From assembly GCF_002237555.1 (NCBI RefSeq), contig NZ_CP022540.1, positions 1,744,501 through 1,808,500 of the forward strand: a stretch of 64,000 bases of DNA, given 5' to 3'. The stretch is from Antarctobacter heliothermus. Lineage in GTDB: Bacteria; Pseudomonadota; Alphaproteobacteria; Rhodobacterales; Rhodobacteraceae. The notes beneath the pieces were generated by a model. The model did no database searches. It saw only the letters and a list, made by a program, of their open reading frames with translations, and was not told where the DNA came from. Within the stretch, counting starts at the first letter, position 1, and each line of letters opens with the position of its first letter. A program made the translations under genes and the position numbers. This document shows positions 16,383 through 24,505 of this stretch, one piece after another.

Positions 16383-17240
16383 CCAGACTCATTGATTTAC
16401 AGCCAGAACAAGACGGTTGCGGCGAGGGCTATTGCGGAAAGGAATACGGTCGGGGATCTGTCGTAGCGGGTAGCGACCCGACGCCAGTCCTTCAGGCGTC
16501 CGAACATGATCTCGATCCGGTTGCGTCTCTTGTATCTCCGCTTGTCCACTGCCCGGTAGTGCATTGCGCAGCAATGTCACGAGAGGGGTATTTGACAGGT
16601 TTGTCGCGCGACTTCCGTCCGGGGATGCAGGGCTTAATCCCTTTTTCTATCAAAGCCTCACGGAACCAGTCGGCATCATATCCTCGATCTCCCAGTAGCC
16701 AGTCAGCCGATGGCAGGCTGCTCACCAGCGCCCTGGCGCCGGTGTAGTCACTGACCTGGCCCGCCGTCATGAAGAACCGGATCGGACGCCCTGCAGCGTC
16801 GGTGACGGCATGCAACTTCGTGTTCATGCCACCTTTCGTGCGCCCGATCAGCCTTCCACGCCCCCCTTTTTCAACCGCAGGCTGGAGGCCGTGCGATGCG
16901 CCTTGAGGTAGGTCGCGTCGATCATGATCGTCTTCCGATCCGCAGCCACCGCACTCTCCGCAGCCAACCCCACCATGATACGGGCAAACACCCCCATGTC
17001 GCTCCACCGCTTCCAACGGTTGTAGAGCGTCTTGGGAGGGCCATATTCCGTCGGCGCATCGCTCCAGCGCAAGCCATTGCGGTTGATGAAGATAATCCCG
17101 CTCAATACCCGTCTGTCATCGACACGGGGCTTACCATGGCTCTTCGGAAAGAAGGGCCGAAGCCGTGCCATCTGCTCGTCACTCAGCCAGAAAAGATTGC
17201 TCATTACGCCCCCTGAAGTTCAGGAGCTTGAATCAGTCTG
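16383..17240 (-). mobile_element. IS5-family insertion sequence (IS427-like), damaged
   Basis: An IS of about 0.86 kb whose ends are read as CAGACTCATTGATT near 16385 and, inverted, AATCAGTCTG near 17229-17238. Boundaries are accurate to perhaps 10 bp and no target duplication was proven. It sits immediately upstream of the old-yellow-enzyme gene. The transposase frame is broken (see the transposase entry). Confidence 0.65.
16397..17204 (-). pseudogene. IS5-family transposase, frame-disrupted
   Basis: The N-terminal part starts at ATG 17204 (MSNLFWLSDEQMARLRPFFP) and holds the IS5 DDE start IMIDATYLKAHRT. A slippery AAAAAGGGGGG on the minus strand near 16865 is the usual place where IS427-group elements shift frame; the second frame continues RTKGGMNTKLHAV and LLGDRGYDADW. 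After KPVKY a 41-bp insertion (16547-16587) moves the C-terminus into a third frame, where RRYKRRNRIEIMFGRLKDWRR and the natural stop (16399-16397) are found. The ribosomal shift is normal for the group; the 41-bp insertion should inactivate the enzyme. Confidence 0.75.
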
Positions 17241-17391
17241 CTGTCGGGGCCGCAACCAAATCAATGGGTCCAGAGCCTAGGCGAGCGCCAGCTGTGCGGA
17301 CTTTGCTGTCGTTGCGTTTCCTCATTTGAATGTCTGCTCTTTTTCTCTTTCGAAAAAGAGGGCTTAGGCCCAACCTGGCAACGCGATGCAA

Positions 17392-17787
17392 TCATGGTTT
17401 GATCGTCACAAGAAGGACGATCAGCGACAATAGGGCCAGCCCGACAAACAGGAACAGGCCGCCCGTGGGCCTTACATCCCGGCCGTTGTCCTGAACCGCG
17501 CGGCGCAGTTTTCCGACCAGAGCACCGTGCAATCCCGAGAGGCCGAGCACGAGCACAATCTTCATCCCCAACCATGCTGATGTAAACCAGCCGCCCTGAA
17601 CCCCAAGCGATATGCCGAAAAGAAAGACGAGGATCATCGCAGGAGTCGACACCGCCCTGTCATAGGCCCGCAACGGTTTCACATGGATCAAGGCTGGATA
17701 TCGCAGGGCAAGAGCGACGGCGGCCATCCCGCCGAGCCAAACGAAAAGTGCAATCAGATGTGCGGCTTTAGTGAGGTCGTAGAGCAT
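17392..17787 (-). CDS. CopD/HemJ-like small membrane protein
   Basis: 131 residues with four predicted membrane segments (about 5-28, 48-66, 70-88, 108-128). The pattern DLTKAAHLIALFVWLGGM resembles the first helix of CopD and HemJ-type membrane proteins, with a conserved His in the membrane. Exact function is unknown. Its ATG overlaps the stop of the upstream DUF3817-like gene (TAATG at 17789-17785), so the two are translated together. The pair is divergent from the TetR gene at 18165 and probably under its control. Confidence 0.6.
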   Translation of the reverse strand: MLYDLTKAAHLIALFVWLGGMAAVALALRYPALIHVKPLRAYDRAVSTPAMILVFLFGISLGVQGGWFTSAWLGMKIVLVLGLSGLHGALVGKLRRAVQDNGRDVRPTGGLFLFVGLALLSLIVLLVTIKP

Positions 17788-18071
17788 TACTTTTGTTCCA
17801 TTTTTCGGCGCAACCAGCGCTCATTCACAAAGCCGCCGAACGGGATCATCGCACCGACAAAAAGACGCGCGGCCCCTGTCCAGCCGATCAGACCTTCCGC
17901 CCAGGATCGGATCACGAACCAGAGGAAAATCATGAAGGCCAATCCGTGGAGTGGCCCCATGACAGAAACGAGTTGCGACACACCGGCAAAGTATTTCAGT
18001 GGCATCGCCACGCAAAACAGGGCGAGGAGCGTCAGAGCCTCGAAAATAGCGGCACGCATAAGGCCAATCAT
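17787..18071 (-). CDS. DUF3817-like integral membrane protein
   Basis: 94 residues with three hydrophobic helices. FEALTLLALFCVAMPLKY followed by MGPLHGLAFMIFLW and the C-terminal PFGGFVNERWLRR match the small DUF3817 membrane family (YdzA-like). Molecular function is unknown. It is the first gene of a two-gene unit with the CopD-like protein; GGAGGATCC precedes the ATG at 18071. Two palindromes lie between it and the divergent regulator. Confidence 0.7.
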   Translation of the reverse strand: MIGLMRAAIFEALTLLALFCVAMPLKYFAGVSQLVSVMGPLHGLAFMIFLWFVIRSWAEGLIGWTGAARLFVGAMIPFGGFVNERWLRRKMEQK

Positions 18072-18095
18072 GAAGGATCCTCCGAATCTCTCTGT

Positions 18096-18151
18096 GTAAA
18101 CGTATGTTTACTTTGCGGCGAGACTCGATCTGTGTAAACAGTTGTTCACAC
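18096..18151. promoter_or_regulatory. Two palindromic TetR-type operators
   Basis: GTAAACGTATGTTTAC at 18096-18111 is a perfect inverted repeat. GTGTAAACAGTTGTTCACAC at 18132-18151 is a near-perfect one sharing GTGTAAAC. Both lie between the DUF3817-like gene and the tetR gene, and the second is just upstream of the tetR ribosome site, so the regulator probably represses both directions. Confidence 0.65.
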
Positions 18152-18164
18152 GGAGACGATATCA

Positions 18165-18773
18165 ATGAAAAAAACCAGCATCGTAAAAGACCGCGCAGCG
18201 ACCGAGGCCCGCATTCTCAACGCGGCCCGGGCCGTGTTTGCCCGACGCGGATACGATGCAGCTGGATTGCGCGAGATTGCGGAAGCGGCCCAAGCGAACC
18301 TATCGCTGATCAGCCGGTATTTCGGCGGCAAAGAGGGGTTGCTGACTGCGTTGACAGATCAGTTTGTTGCGAGCCGCCGAGAGGGGAAGTTATCCTATCC
18401 GCCGCAGGATACCTTGGAAGACGAGATATACAGTTACCTGCACGAAAAGCTACGCGACGATCTGAAAGACGAGGACATCGTGCGGCTGATCGTCAGTCGC
18501 GCCGCCATCGATGCCGAGTTTCGAGAAAAGGGGCGCGTGCATTCAGATGGTCTCGCGGATGAAAATTTTCGCATCCGTGTCGGACGGTTACAGGATAACG
18601 GCAAAGTTTCACCAGATATTAATATCGACTTGTTGTTCGCTGGGGTTATGCATGTGTCTTTTTCGGTGAATTTCTTCGGCGCGATAGTTGCGGGGCGTCC
18701 AGACACAGAAATTGATGCGCTCTTCCATGGGTTCGCTGCGGCGTTGGCACAGGGGTTTCCGGTTCGGCATTAA
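18165..18773 (+). CDS. TetR/AcrR-family transcriptional regulator
   Basis: 202 residues. The N-terminal HTH (residues ~14-60) has the family signature RILNAARAVFARRGYDAAGLREIAEAAQANLSLISRYFGGKEGLL, here spread over residues 16-60; the C-terminal ligand domain is diverged. The start at ATG 18165 follows GGAG. It probably represses itself and the divergent membrane-protein pair through the palindromes at 18096-18151. The inducer is unknown. Confidence 0.85.
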   Translation: MKKTSIVKDRAATEARILNAARAVFARRGYDAAGLREIAEAAQANLSLISRYFGGKEGLLTALTDQFVASRREGKLSYPPQDTLEDEIYSYLHEKLRDDLKDEDIVRLIVSRAAIDAEFREKGRVHSDGLADENFRIRVGRLQDNGKVSPDINIDLLFAGVMHVSFSVNFFGAIVAGRPDTEIDALFHGFAAALAQGFPVRH

Positions 18774-19331
18774 AGGGCGCGTTTGGCGCATGTCGCGGCA
18801 AGAGCTACCGCGCAGGCAGGGGGGGAATGTCGGCTTTGCACTATGAGAACCAATAATCGCGCACTTGCAGCGAAGGTCTGCAAACCGCCCTCCCTGTCGC
18901 TCCACGCTTGATGGGAGACCCGATTCTCCGAATCCCCAAGCGCGTTTCCATTTTTACGCATCCATTATTGGCGAAATAATCGAATTCGCACTGACTATTG
19001 CTACAAAAATAGAAAAAAACTATTTCTGAAACACACCTAATATGGCGTATTTCCGGCCTCTGATCTCGCCTGAGGAAAGTCGCCAAATGCCATTTTAACC
19101 TTGCACAGCTGGCTGAGCCGGACAAGGGCATTTGGGAAAAATCAAGCTGTTTTCCCCTGTTATTATTGATCTTTCCCGCCGCCGAAAACCCACGCTGTTG
19201 ACGCTTCCAACGGAAACAGGAATGTCTTTAGTCGCCGAGTTTGAGAGCGATAACCAATTCAACCCGGCGCAAATTAAAATTGAAACGTTCCGAAATGGCT
19301 GGAGAGCTCTGCTTTCCCGTGCGGCGGAGCT
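18774..19331. other. Long intergenic region, AT-rich, with inverted repeat
   Basis: 558 bp. The middle (18950-19060) is AT-rich. A perfect 9-bp inverted repeat, CCAAATGCC at 19083-19091 and GGCATTTGG at 19127-19135, is separated by 35 bp. A 109-codon frame opening at TTG 19132 runs into the AAA+ gene; it has no recognisable features and is left uncalled. This stretch is where the left boundary of the AAA/zinc-ribbon/Tns block might lie. Confidence 0.4.
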
Positions 19332-20483
19332 ATGCCGAAAGGACCCTGTATGGCCCAGATCCAATTTATTCATGCCCGGTTTAGCAAACGAGCCGGAACC
19401 AAGGCCGAGCTTGTCCGGCACCTCCAAGGCCATTTGCTTAAGCTTCGTACGAAACGCTTAACGGACAGCAAGACTTCTTCAGTCACGACAGACGTTATAG
19501 GCGTCGCGGCGTCATCGCACGAAGATCATTTGGTTCGGAATGCCAGCCGCCAAGTACAGGCCGAACTAACGTATTATGATCTATCGCGGATAGAGCGTCG
19601 GGCGACGCGTTTACATAACGCGCGGTCGATTTCTAACGGCCTCAATCACCTGGGGCCAGAGGATTTAAAGCAACTGGAAAGGTTGAAAAACGGTGTGCGT
19701 CTGGCGCAAATCCAATCCGAACATCGTGCGGATGAGGTGGCGGCAGATCTTCATGCCGATTTTCCCTGGCTCGCCGCCGCAACCGAAGTGGTTTGGCACT
19801 CCATGCGGCGTTCAGTCCGAGAGGGTTGGCCCGGGCTACGTTTGCAGCCAATGCTGCTCGATGGCCCGCCTGGCATCGGAAAATCGGTTTGGGCACGGAG
19901 GTTGGGTGAGGTGCTCGACACGCCGTCGATGATTATTGAAGCAACCAATGAGAACGCCAGTTTTGGTATTGTCGGTTCACAGCGCGGTTGGTCAAATGCC
20001 GCTCCGGGGCGCGTGCTGGGAACCATTTTCACAAGCCAGGTTGGAAACCCGATTGTCATCGTTGACGAGGTGGACAAGGCGGGATCCGCAACCTCAAGTA
20101 AGGGGCGCAGCTTTGATCTCGCCGCCGCGCTTCTTCCGCTGCTGGAGCCAGCCACTGCCCGGCATTGGAGTTGTCCGTACTACGAGGTCGGGTTTGATAT
20201 GAGCTGGATCGGTTGGGTGCTGACGTCCAACAATTTTCGGGATTTGCCAACACCGTTGCTTAGCCGGTGTCCGCCGATCCGCCTGTCCGCGCTGTCGCTG
20301 GAAGACCTGGTTGGTTTTGCCCTACGCGAAAGTCATCGGCGCGGTCTGTCACAGGCGTCGAGCGAAGCAATTCAGGAAACGCTGTTGCGGTTGTCGCCCC
20401 AAACGGAACGCCTGAGCCTGCGGACGGTGATCCGCATGATCGAGCACGCCGAGCGGCTGGAAGCTGAGCAGGTGAGACAATGA
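19332..20483 (+). CDS. Lon-like AAA+ ATPase without protease domain
   Basis: 383 residues from ATG 19332 (ATG 19350 also possible). An N-terminal helical part (1-150) precedes one AAA+ module: Walker A DGPPGIGKS (~178-186), Walker B IVIVDEVDKAG (~240), sensor WVLTSNNF (~295) and LLSRC with a candidate arginine finger (~307). The order and the DEVDK form resemble Lon. There is no Ser-Lys protease domain, so it would act as a molecular motor or remodeller. The last four bases overlap the start of the zinc-ribbon gene (ATGA), which marks a functional pair. The Tn7-like operon begins ~0.5 kb further on the same strand; whether these two belong to it is open. Confidence 0.7.
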   Translation: MPKGPCMAQIQFIHARFSKRAGTKAELVRHLQGHLLKLRTKRLTDSKTSSVTTDVIGVAASSHEDHLVRNASRQVQAELTYYDLSRIERRATRLHNARSISNGLNHLGPEDLKQLERLKNGVRLAQIQSEHRADEVAADLHADFPWLAAATEVVWHSMRRSVREGWPGLRLQPMLLDGPPGIGKSVWARRLGEVLDTPSMIIEATNENASFGIVGSQRGWSNAAPGRVLGTIFTSQVGNPIVIVDEVDKAGSATSSKGRSFDLAAALLPLLEPATARHWSCPYYEVGFDMSWIGWVLTSNNFRDLPTPLLSRCPPIRLSALSLEDLVGFALRESHRRGLSQASSEAIQETLLRLSPQTERLSLRTVIRMIEHAERLEAEQVRQ

Positions 20484-21142
20484 GCAACTACGTGTCACCA
20501 TCAGTGTCAGGCACTGGCGCACGAACCCTTCACATCTCCCTGCACGCATGGTTTCGTGCGGCAACGGGGGAACGGCAGATGCCGAGAAAAATTTGGGCGA
20601 CATCCAATATAGATTGGAAAAAAGAATACGCTTACTGGGGGTGGTTGCGTGCTCAGCTGCCTGACGAAGGTGTCGATAAGGCGTTCCCAGATGAAGCATC
20701 TTGTTTGTCCCGGCTGATTGAGGTGCGCTGGAAGGGTGAGATTGCATGCCCCCAATGCGCCGCCGAAAATCCCTTCAATGTATCTGCACGAGAGCTATGG
20801 CAATGCCGTCAATGTGACCATCAGTTTTCGGCGACATCAGGCACTCTGCTCGACAACAGCAAACTGCCGCTGAAAACATGGTTTGTAGCAGCTGAACATA
20901 TAATCCAGAACTCCCCCCATTTTTCCAAACATAAGATGCCGCCAATTGCAGAATTCCAAAAAAGGGTGGGAACGCACAGAAACACGGCGGGACGTCTGCG
21001 AAGAAAAATTTATGATGAGCTTCGAAACAACGGAAACCAGGGTTTCCTCGGTCAATTGGTCCTGACCAATCAATTGAATCCGCCTGAAGACATTGATTTC
21101 GGCTCACCTGATTTCTACGCGTGGCAAAAAAATTCACCTTAA
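20480..21142 (+). CDS. Zinc-ribbon protein related to IS1595 transposase N-terminus
   Basis: 220 residues (ATG 20480; ATG 20579 also possible). Residues ~90-135 form a zinc ribbon, CPQC...CRQC, followed by HQFSATSGTLLDNSKLPLKT, which is the hallmark of the IS1595/ISXO2 transposase N-terminal domain. The DDE catalytic domain of those transposases is absent; a short helical C-terminus (FQKRVGTHRNTAGRLRRKIYDEL) looks like a DNA-binding helix pair. It is thus probably a DNA-recognition protein working with the AAA+ ATPase whose gene it overlaps, not a transposase. This AAA/zinc-ribbon pairing next to tns genes is worth checking. Confidence 0.65.
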   Translation: MSNYVSPSVSGTGARTLHISLHAWFRAATGERQMPRKIWATSNIDWKKEYAYWGWLRAQLPDEGVDKAFPDEASCLSRLIEVRWKGEIACPQCAAENPFNVSARELWQCRQCDHQFSATSGTLLDNSKLPLKTWFVAAEHIIQNSPHFSKHKMPPIAEFQKRVGTHRNTAGRLRRKIYDELRNNGNQGFLGQLVLTNQLNPPEDIDFGSPDFYAWQKNSP

Positions 21143-21409
21143 TATCCCAGTGATTGTTGGGGTTATGAAAGTTAGGTGCATGCGGTACCCAGCTTTGAAT
21201 CTGTGTGACTATAGGATTTTTGTTCGCATCGTTTACTTTGTGTTCAAGCGATGAAAAACGCGACCATCGGAAAAGAAGCCCGATAGCAGCGTCACAACGA
21301 AAAATCGTGAAATCAAGGCGCTAGCCTAACTGCAAACAATACTTGGAGCCGTTTTGCGCGGCCTGGGTCAGAGAACGCTGAATCCTGTTGGGCAGCGAAT
21401 GGAGAAGCT

Positions 21410-21628
21410 ATGTCTGAAGATAGGAAAGTGCAAAAATTCTGGTGTTGTTCGTCAAATTGCTGCCGAAGTGATCCAAATATATCTCGCGGGGGTAACTCGA
21501 AAGTTGACCCGCACACGGCTTTCGATACCCGGCGTTTCAAAGCCCACGCACCGGAGACTCACTCGGTGACTGAGACCAGCCTCGCTATGCAACAGGTAGG
21601 CAGCATCACAGGGGGCAGTTTCGCATGA
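21410..21628 (+). CDS. Possible small Cys-rich protein upstream of tnsA
   Basis: A 72-codon frame with a good ribosome site (GGAGAAG six bases before ATG 21410) whose stop overlaps the tnsA start (ATGA at 21625). It contains KFWCCSSNCCRSD, a compact set of four cysteines, and no other recognisable feature. The overlap and the ribosome site are the only support; the same stretch could be untranslated transposon-end DNA. Confidence 0.3.
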   Translation: MSEDRKVQKFWCCSSNCCRSDPNISRGGNSKVDPHTAFDTRRFKAHAPETHSVTETSLAMQQVGSITGGSFA

Positions 21629-22308
21629 GTGAAGCAATAAAACACCTCAGGAAGACGCCGGCAAAAAGCCGGGCCGTGCGCAAGATCCCGCGGTCCTCGA
21701 AAGGACATTTTGTTGGAGAGTTGGTCTACAACAATATCAATGGGCAACCGCAACGCCTTGGGTTCGCGAGCTTAACTGAATTTCGTGCTGCGTTGTGCCT
21801 GCTCTATCGGAACGACTTTGCCGACATTGAAGAACAACTCGCGGCACTCCCATTTAACCACCCGAAGGGTGCACCGAGCGTGCATCACTTCGATTTTCGG
21901 TTCACCACGAAGGGCGGCCAGCGGATTTGTATTTCCGTGAAGCCAGAGCGGATTGCCCAGACCCATGTCTATCAGGTGACAATTGGTGCTGTGAAGAAAG
22001 CAGCGATCGGCAACATTTGCGACGCTGTTGCAACTGTGACCGAGCGCAACATCAGTCCGGTCGAGTTGCACAATGCCGAACTTTACCACGCTGCACGCAA
22101 GCCTGAGCCCGTGATTGATGCCTTGGTGGTTGAGGGGTTGGCACGGCTCGAGGCGCCGGTCTCAATTAATCGGTTTCTCGAAGACATCGGGCTTTCCGGT
22201 CGGGGCTTTTTCAGCGTTGCCCGAGCAATACGCTACGGGCATGCGCGCCTTTTCACGCCTGAAAAGATCCGGGGAAAGACCCTGATTGAACGTGGTGAGG
22301 CCGCGTAA
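21625..22308 (+). CDS. tnsA: TnsA-like endonuclease
   Basis: 227 residues. In Tn7 TnsA cuts the 5' strand at the transposon ends so that TnsB and TnsA together give full excision. The PD-(D/E)XK catalytic set is visible: Glu52 in LTEFRAAL, Asp90 in HHFDFRF and Lys106 in ICISVKPE, with typical spacing. The C-terminal half (130-227) looks like the winged-helix part that contacts TnsC/TnsB. The stop overlaps the tnsB start (TAATG at 22306-22310). An intact TnsA predicts cut-and-paste movement rather than replicative cointegrates. Confidence 0.75.
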   Translation: MSEAIKHLRKTPAKSRAVRKIPRSSKGHFVGELVYNNINGQPQRLGFASLTEFRAALCLLYRNDFADIEEQLAALPFNHPKGAPSVHHFDFRFTTKGGQRICISVKPERIAQTHVYQVTIGAVKKAAIGNICDAVATVTERNISPVELHNAELYHAARKPEPVIDALVVEGLARLEAPVSINRFLEDIGLSGRGFFSVARAIRYGHARLFTPEKIRGKTLIERGEAA

Positions 22309-24503
22309 TGGCGGCTCCGTTCAAGAAAAAGAACAAGGTCCTGCTTGAGAAGGATTGCGATTTCTCGATCGGCGTTCGGCAAGGGCGTGTCCTTGAGTTG
22401 CGCCCCGAGGGATACTTGGTGTTTTGGGAAGAGTGGACCGATCCGGACTCTGGCGCATGCCATGAGAGCACTGCTGGCGTCATTTCTTTCGATGCGATCG
22501 TCACCGAGAACAATTACGGCACCCTTAAAATTCTTCGTCGCCCCTTGGCCAAACCGTTTGACCGCAAGCAGATCCGTCGCATCGAACGGTTGCCTCTCGA
22601 AGTCGCGCGCCAGCGTTTCAAGAAGCAATATGTCCTGGCGATCCAGGATATGATCGATGCCGGGGAGCTTCGGCCGATCCGCGACGATTTTTGCGACAAG
22701 ATCATCGACATCGTCGCAAGAGGAAAAAATCGGTACGACAGGTACCTTGCTGCACTTGTGATTCAAGAGAAAAAGCGGGGCGGAGCAAAGGCGCAGAGAA
22801 CAAAGAAGGAGATCGAGAAGTCGGTTGAGTTCCACCAGGGATTCAGATGCGGCCAAACCATGTGGAAGTGGTACTGGCAATGGCGTGTCGACGGCGACAG
22901 CGGCCTCTTTGACAAATACAGAAACTGCGGAAAATACAATCGTTACGACGATGCGACCGATGCATTCATCGTAGGTGTCCTGAATACCCTTTGGGACCAG
23001 GAGCGTCCGACCGTCAAATCTTTCGTTGAGAGTGTTCAGGCTGCACTGGGCGCCGAGAATGAACGGCGTGAGCGTTTGCCCGTTCCGGCCGCTAAAATGA
23101 AGGTGGTTGGGTATAATTACATTCTGACGTTGATCAAGGAGCACGCTCCGCTCGATCACAAGATCCGTAAGGATGGGTGGGACAAGGCCTACAAAGACCT
23201 GCACACGTTGGGAGTGGGGACTGAAACCTCCCGTGCATTGCAACGCGTGGAGATTGACGAATACACGGTTGATCTCTTCGTGCTCATGCAAAGCACGGGT
23301 TTGTTCGATCACCTGCCACAGTCCATCAAGGACATTTTGGGGTTGGACGGACGGGCGCGGCGGATCACACTGTCTGCCGCAATTGATGTTCACACCCGCT
23401 GCTTCCTTGCGCTGCAGATCGTGCCCGAGGGCATCGAAAGCCCCCTGCGCCATACCGTGGAAATGATCTACACTGACAAAAATCCCATTGCCGACGCCGC
23501 CGGTGCCAAATTCGGTTGGCCAATGGCGGGGGCGCCTGAAACTATCGTTCTCGATCGTGGTTCCGCCTATGTCACTGATGACGCCTATGACGTTCTGGCC
23601 AGTCTAGGCATCACAAACCTCGGGGCACCCGCCGGCAAGCCCTGGCTGAAGCCTTTCATCGAGCGCGTTTTCAGGACGATCCACAGTGATCTTCTGCTGC
23701 GTTTTTCAGGACGGGCATTCAGCAACGTGGTGGAGCGCGGCGAGAATGATCCCGCAGCGCGCGCTACGCTGACTTTGGAAGCTTTTCTTATCTGGCTCGT
23801 GCGATGGACGGTCGATGCCTACCACACCAAGTTTCACAGTGGTTTGGGCATGTCGCCGAACCAAGCGTGGAAAAAGGCGACCAAGGAATGTGAACCGCGG
23901 TCCCTCAGCAGTGATGAAATGCGCGAGGCGTTCGGGATCCGGGGGCGGCGGAAGCTCAACCAGAGCGGCCTTCGCGTGTGCCACATCGACTACCAGTCTG
24001 ACGCTTGCATGAAGACGTTTCTCGATTCCGGTGCTGAGTATTTCGATTTCCTGCGATGGGATGGCGATATCGGTACCATCAGCGTTCGCTGTAATGATGG
24101 GCCTTGGACCACCGTGCCAGCTGCGGATGAGCAGTGGATTGGCAAGAACGATATGGACCTGCGCGTTTGGCTCCAGGAGCGGGCCGAGGAAGACACGGAC
24201 GAATTCCGCGCGCGCCGTGATTTCATCAACGACGCAAACAGGGAGTCTGTTCGCCTGAAGCAGCTCAAGGGATTGCTTTCTCTGCCCAAGACGCCCGCCG
24301 AACTAGAAAAAGATGTCGAGCGTTTCATGCGGCACGCCGACACCGCAGAGCGGCGTCATAGCGCAGGCCCCCATCGCGACCTCTTGGCTGACCTCGTCGA
24401 TGAGACAAGCGACGTGCCTTCGCAGGGCACCCCGGAAAATGCTGCCGACTACGCTGCCAATGGTAGCGATCACAATGATTTTGACGATGATTCAATGGAG
24501 TGA
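22308..24503 (+). CDS. tnsB: TnsB-like DDE transposase
   Basis: 731 residues. The rve/integrase core has Asp317 in RVEIDEYTVDLFV, Asp416 in TIVLDRGSAY and Glu452 in LKPFIERVFRTIH; exactly 35 residues separate the last two, giving a DD(35)E triad. About 300 N-terminal residues hold DNA-binding helical domains for the terminal repeats. The acidic C-terminal tail (ending NDFDDDSME) fits the TnsC-contact tail of TnsB/MuA-type enzymes. The first codon overlaps tnsA and the stop touches tnsC, so this is a single operon. No frameshift is seen. Confidence 0.9.
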   Translation: MAAPFKKKNKVLLEKDCDFSIGVRQGRVLELRPEGYLVFWEEWTDPDSGACHESTAGVISFDAIVTENNYGTLKILRRPLAKPFDRKQIRRIERLPLEVARQRFKKQYVLAIQDMIDAGELRPIRDDFCDKIIDIVARGKNRYDRYLAALVIQEKKRGGAKAQRTKKEIEKSVEFHQGFRCGQTMWKWYWQWRVDGDSGLFDKYRNCGKYNRYDDATDAFIVGVLNTLWDQERPTVKSFVESVQAALGAENERRERLPVPAAKMKVVGYNYILTLIKEHAPLDHKIRKDGWDKAYKDLHTLGVGTETSRALQRVEIDEYTVDLFVLMQSTGLFDHLPQSIKDILGLDGRARRITLSAAIDVHTRCFLALQIVPEGIESPLRHTVEMIYTDKNPIADAAGAKFGWPMAGAPETIVLDRGSAYVTDDAYDVLASLGITNLGAPAGKPWLKPFIERVFRTIHSDLLLRFSGRAFSNVVERGENDPAARATLTLEAFLIWLVRWTVDAYHTKFHSGLGMSPNQAWKKATKECEPRSLSSDEMREAFGIRGRRKLNQSGLRVCHIDYQSDACMKTFLDSGAEYFDFLRWDGDIGTISVRCNDGPWTTVPAADEQWIGKNDMDLRVWLQERAEEDTDEFRARRDFINDANRESVRLKQLKGLLSLPKTPAELEKDVERFMRHADTAERRHSAGPHRDLLADLVDETSDVPSQGTPENAADYAANGSDHNDFDDDSME

Positions 24504-24505
24504 CC

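Noticed and set aside
16246..16392. N-terminal extension of the old-yellow-enzyme protein
   Set aside because: The extra ~49 codons extend into the IS5 end and do not match the family, which normally begins at the later Met.
19132..19461. A 109-codon frame upstream of the AAA+ gene
   Set aside because: It begins at TTG inside an inverted repeat, overlaps the AAA+ gene by ~130 bases and has no known features; kept only as a note.
20480..21142. Full IS1595 transposase
   Set aside because: Only the zinc ribbon is present; no DDE catalytic domain, no terminal inverted repeats seen around it.
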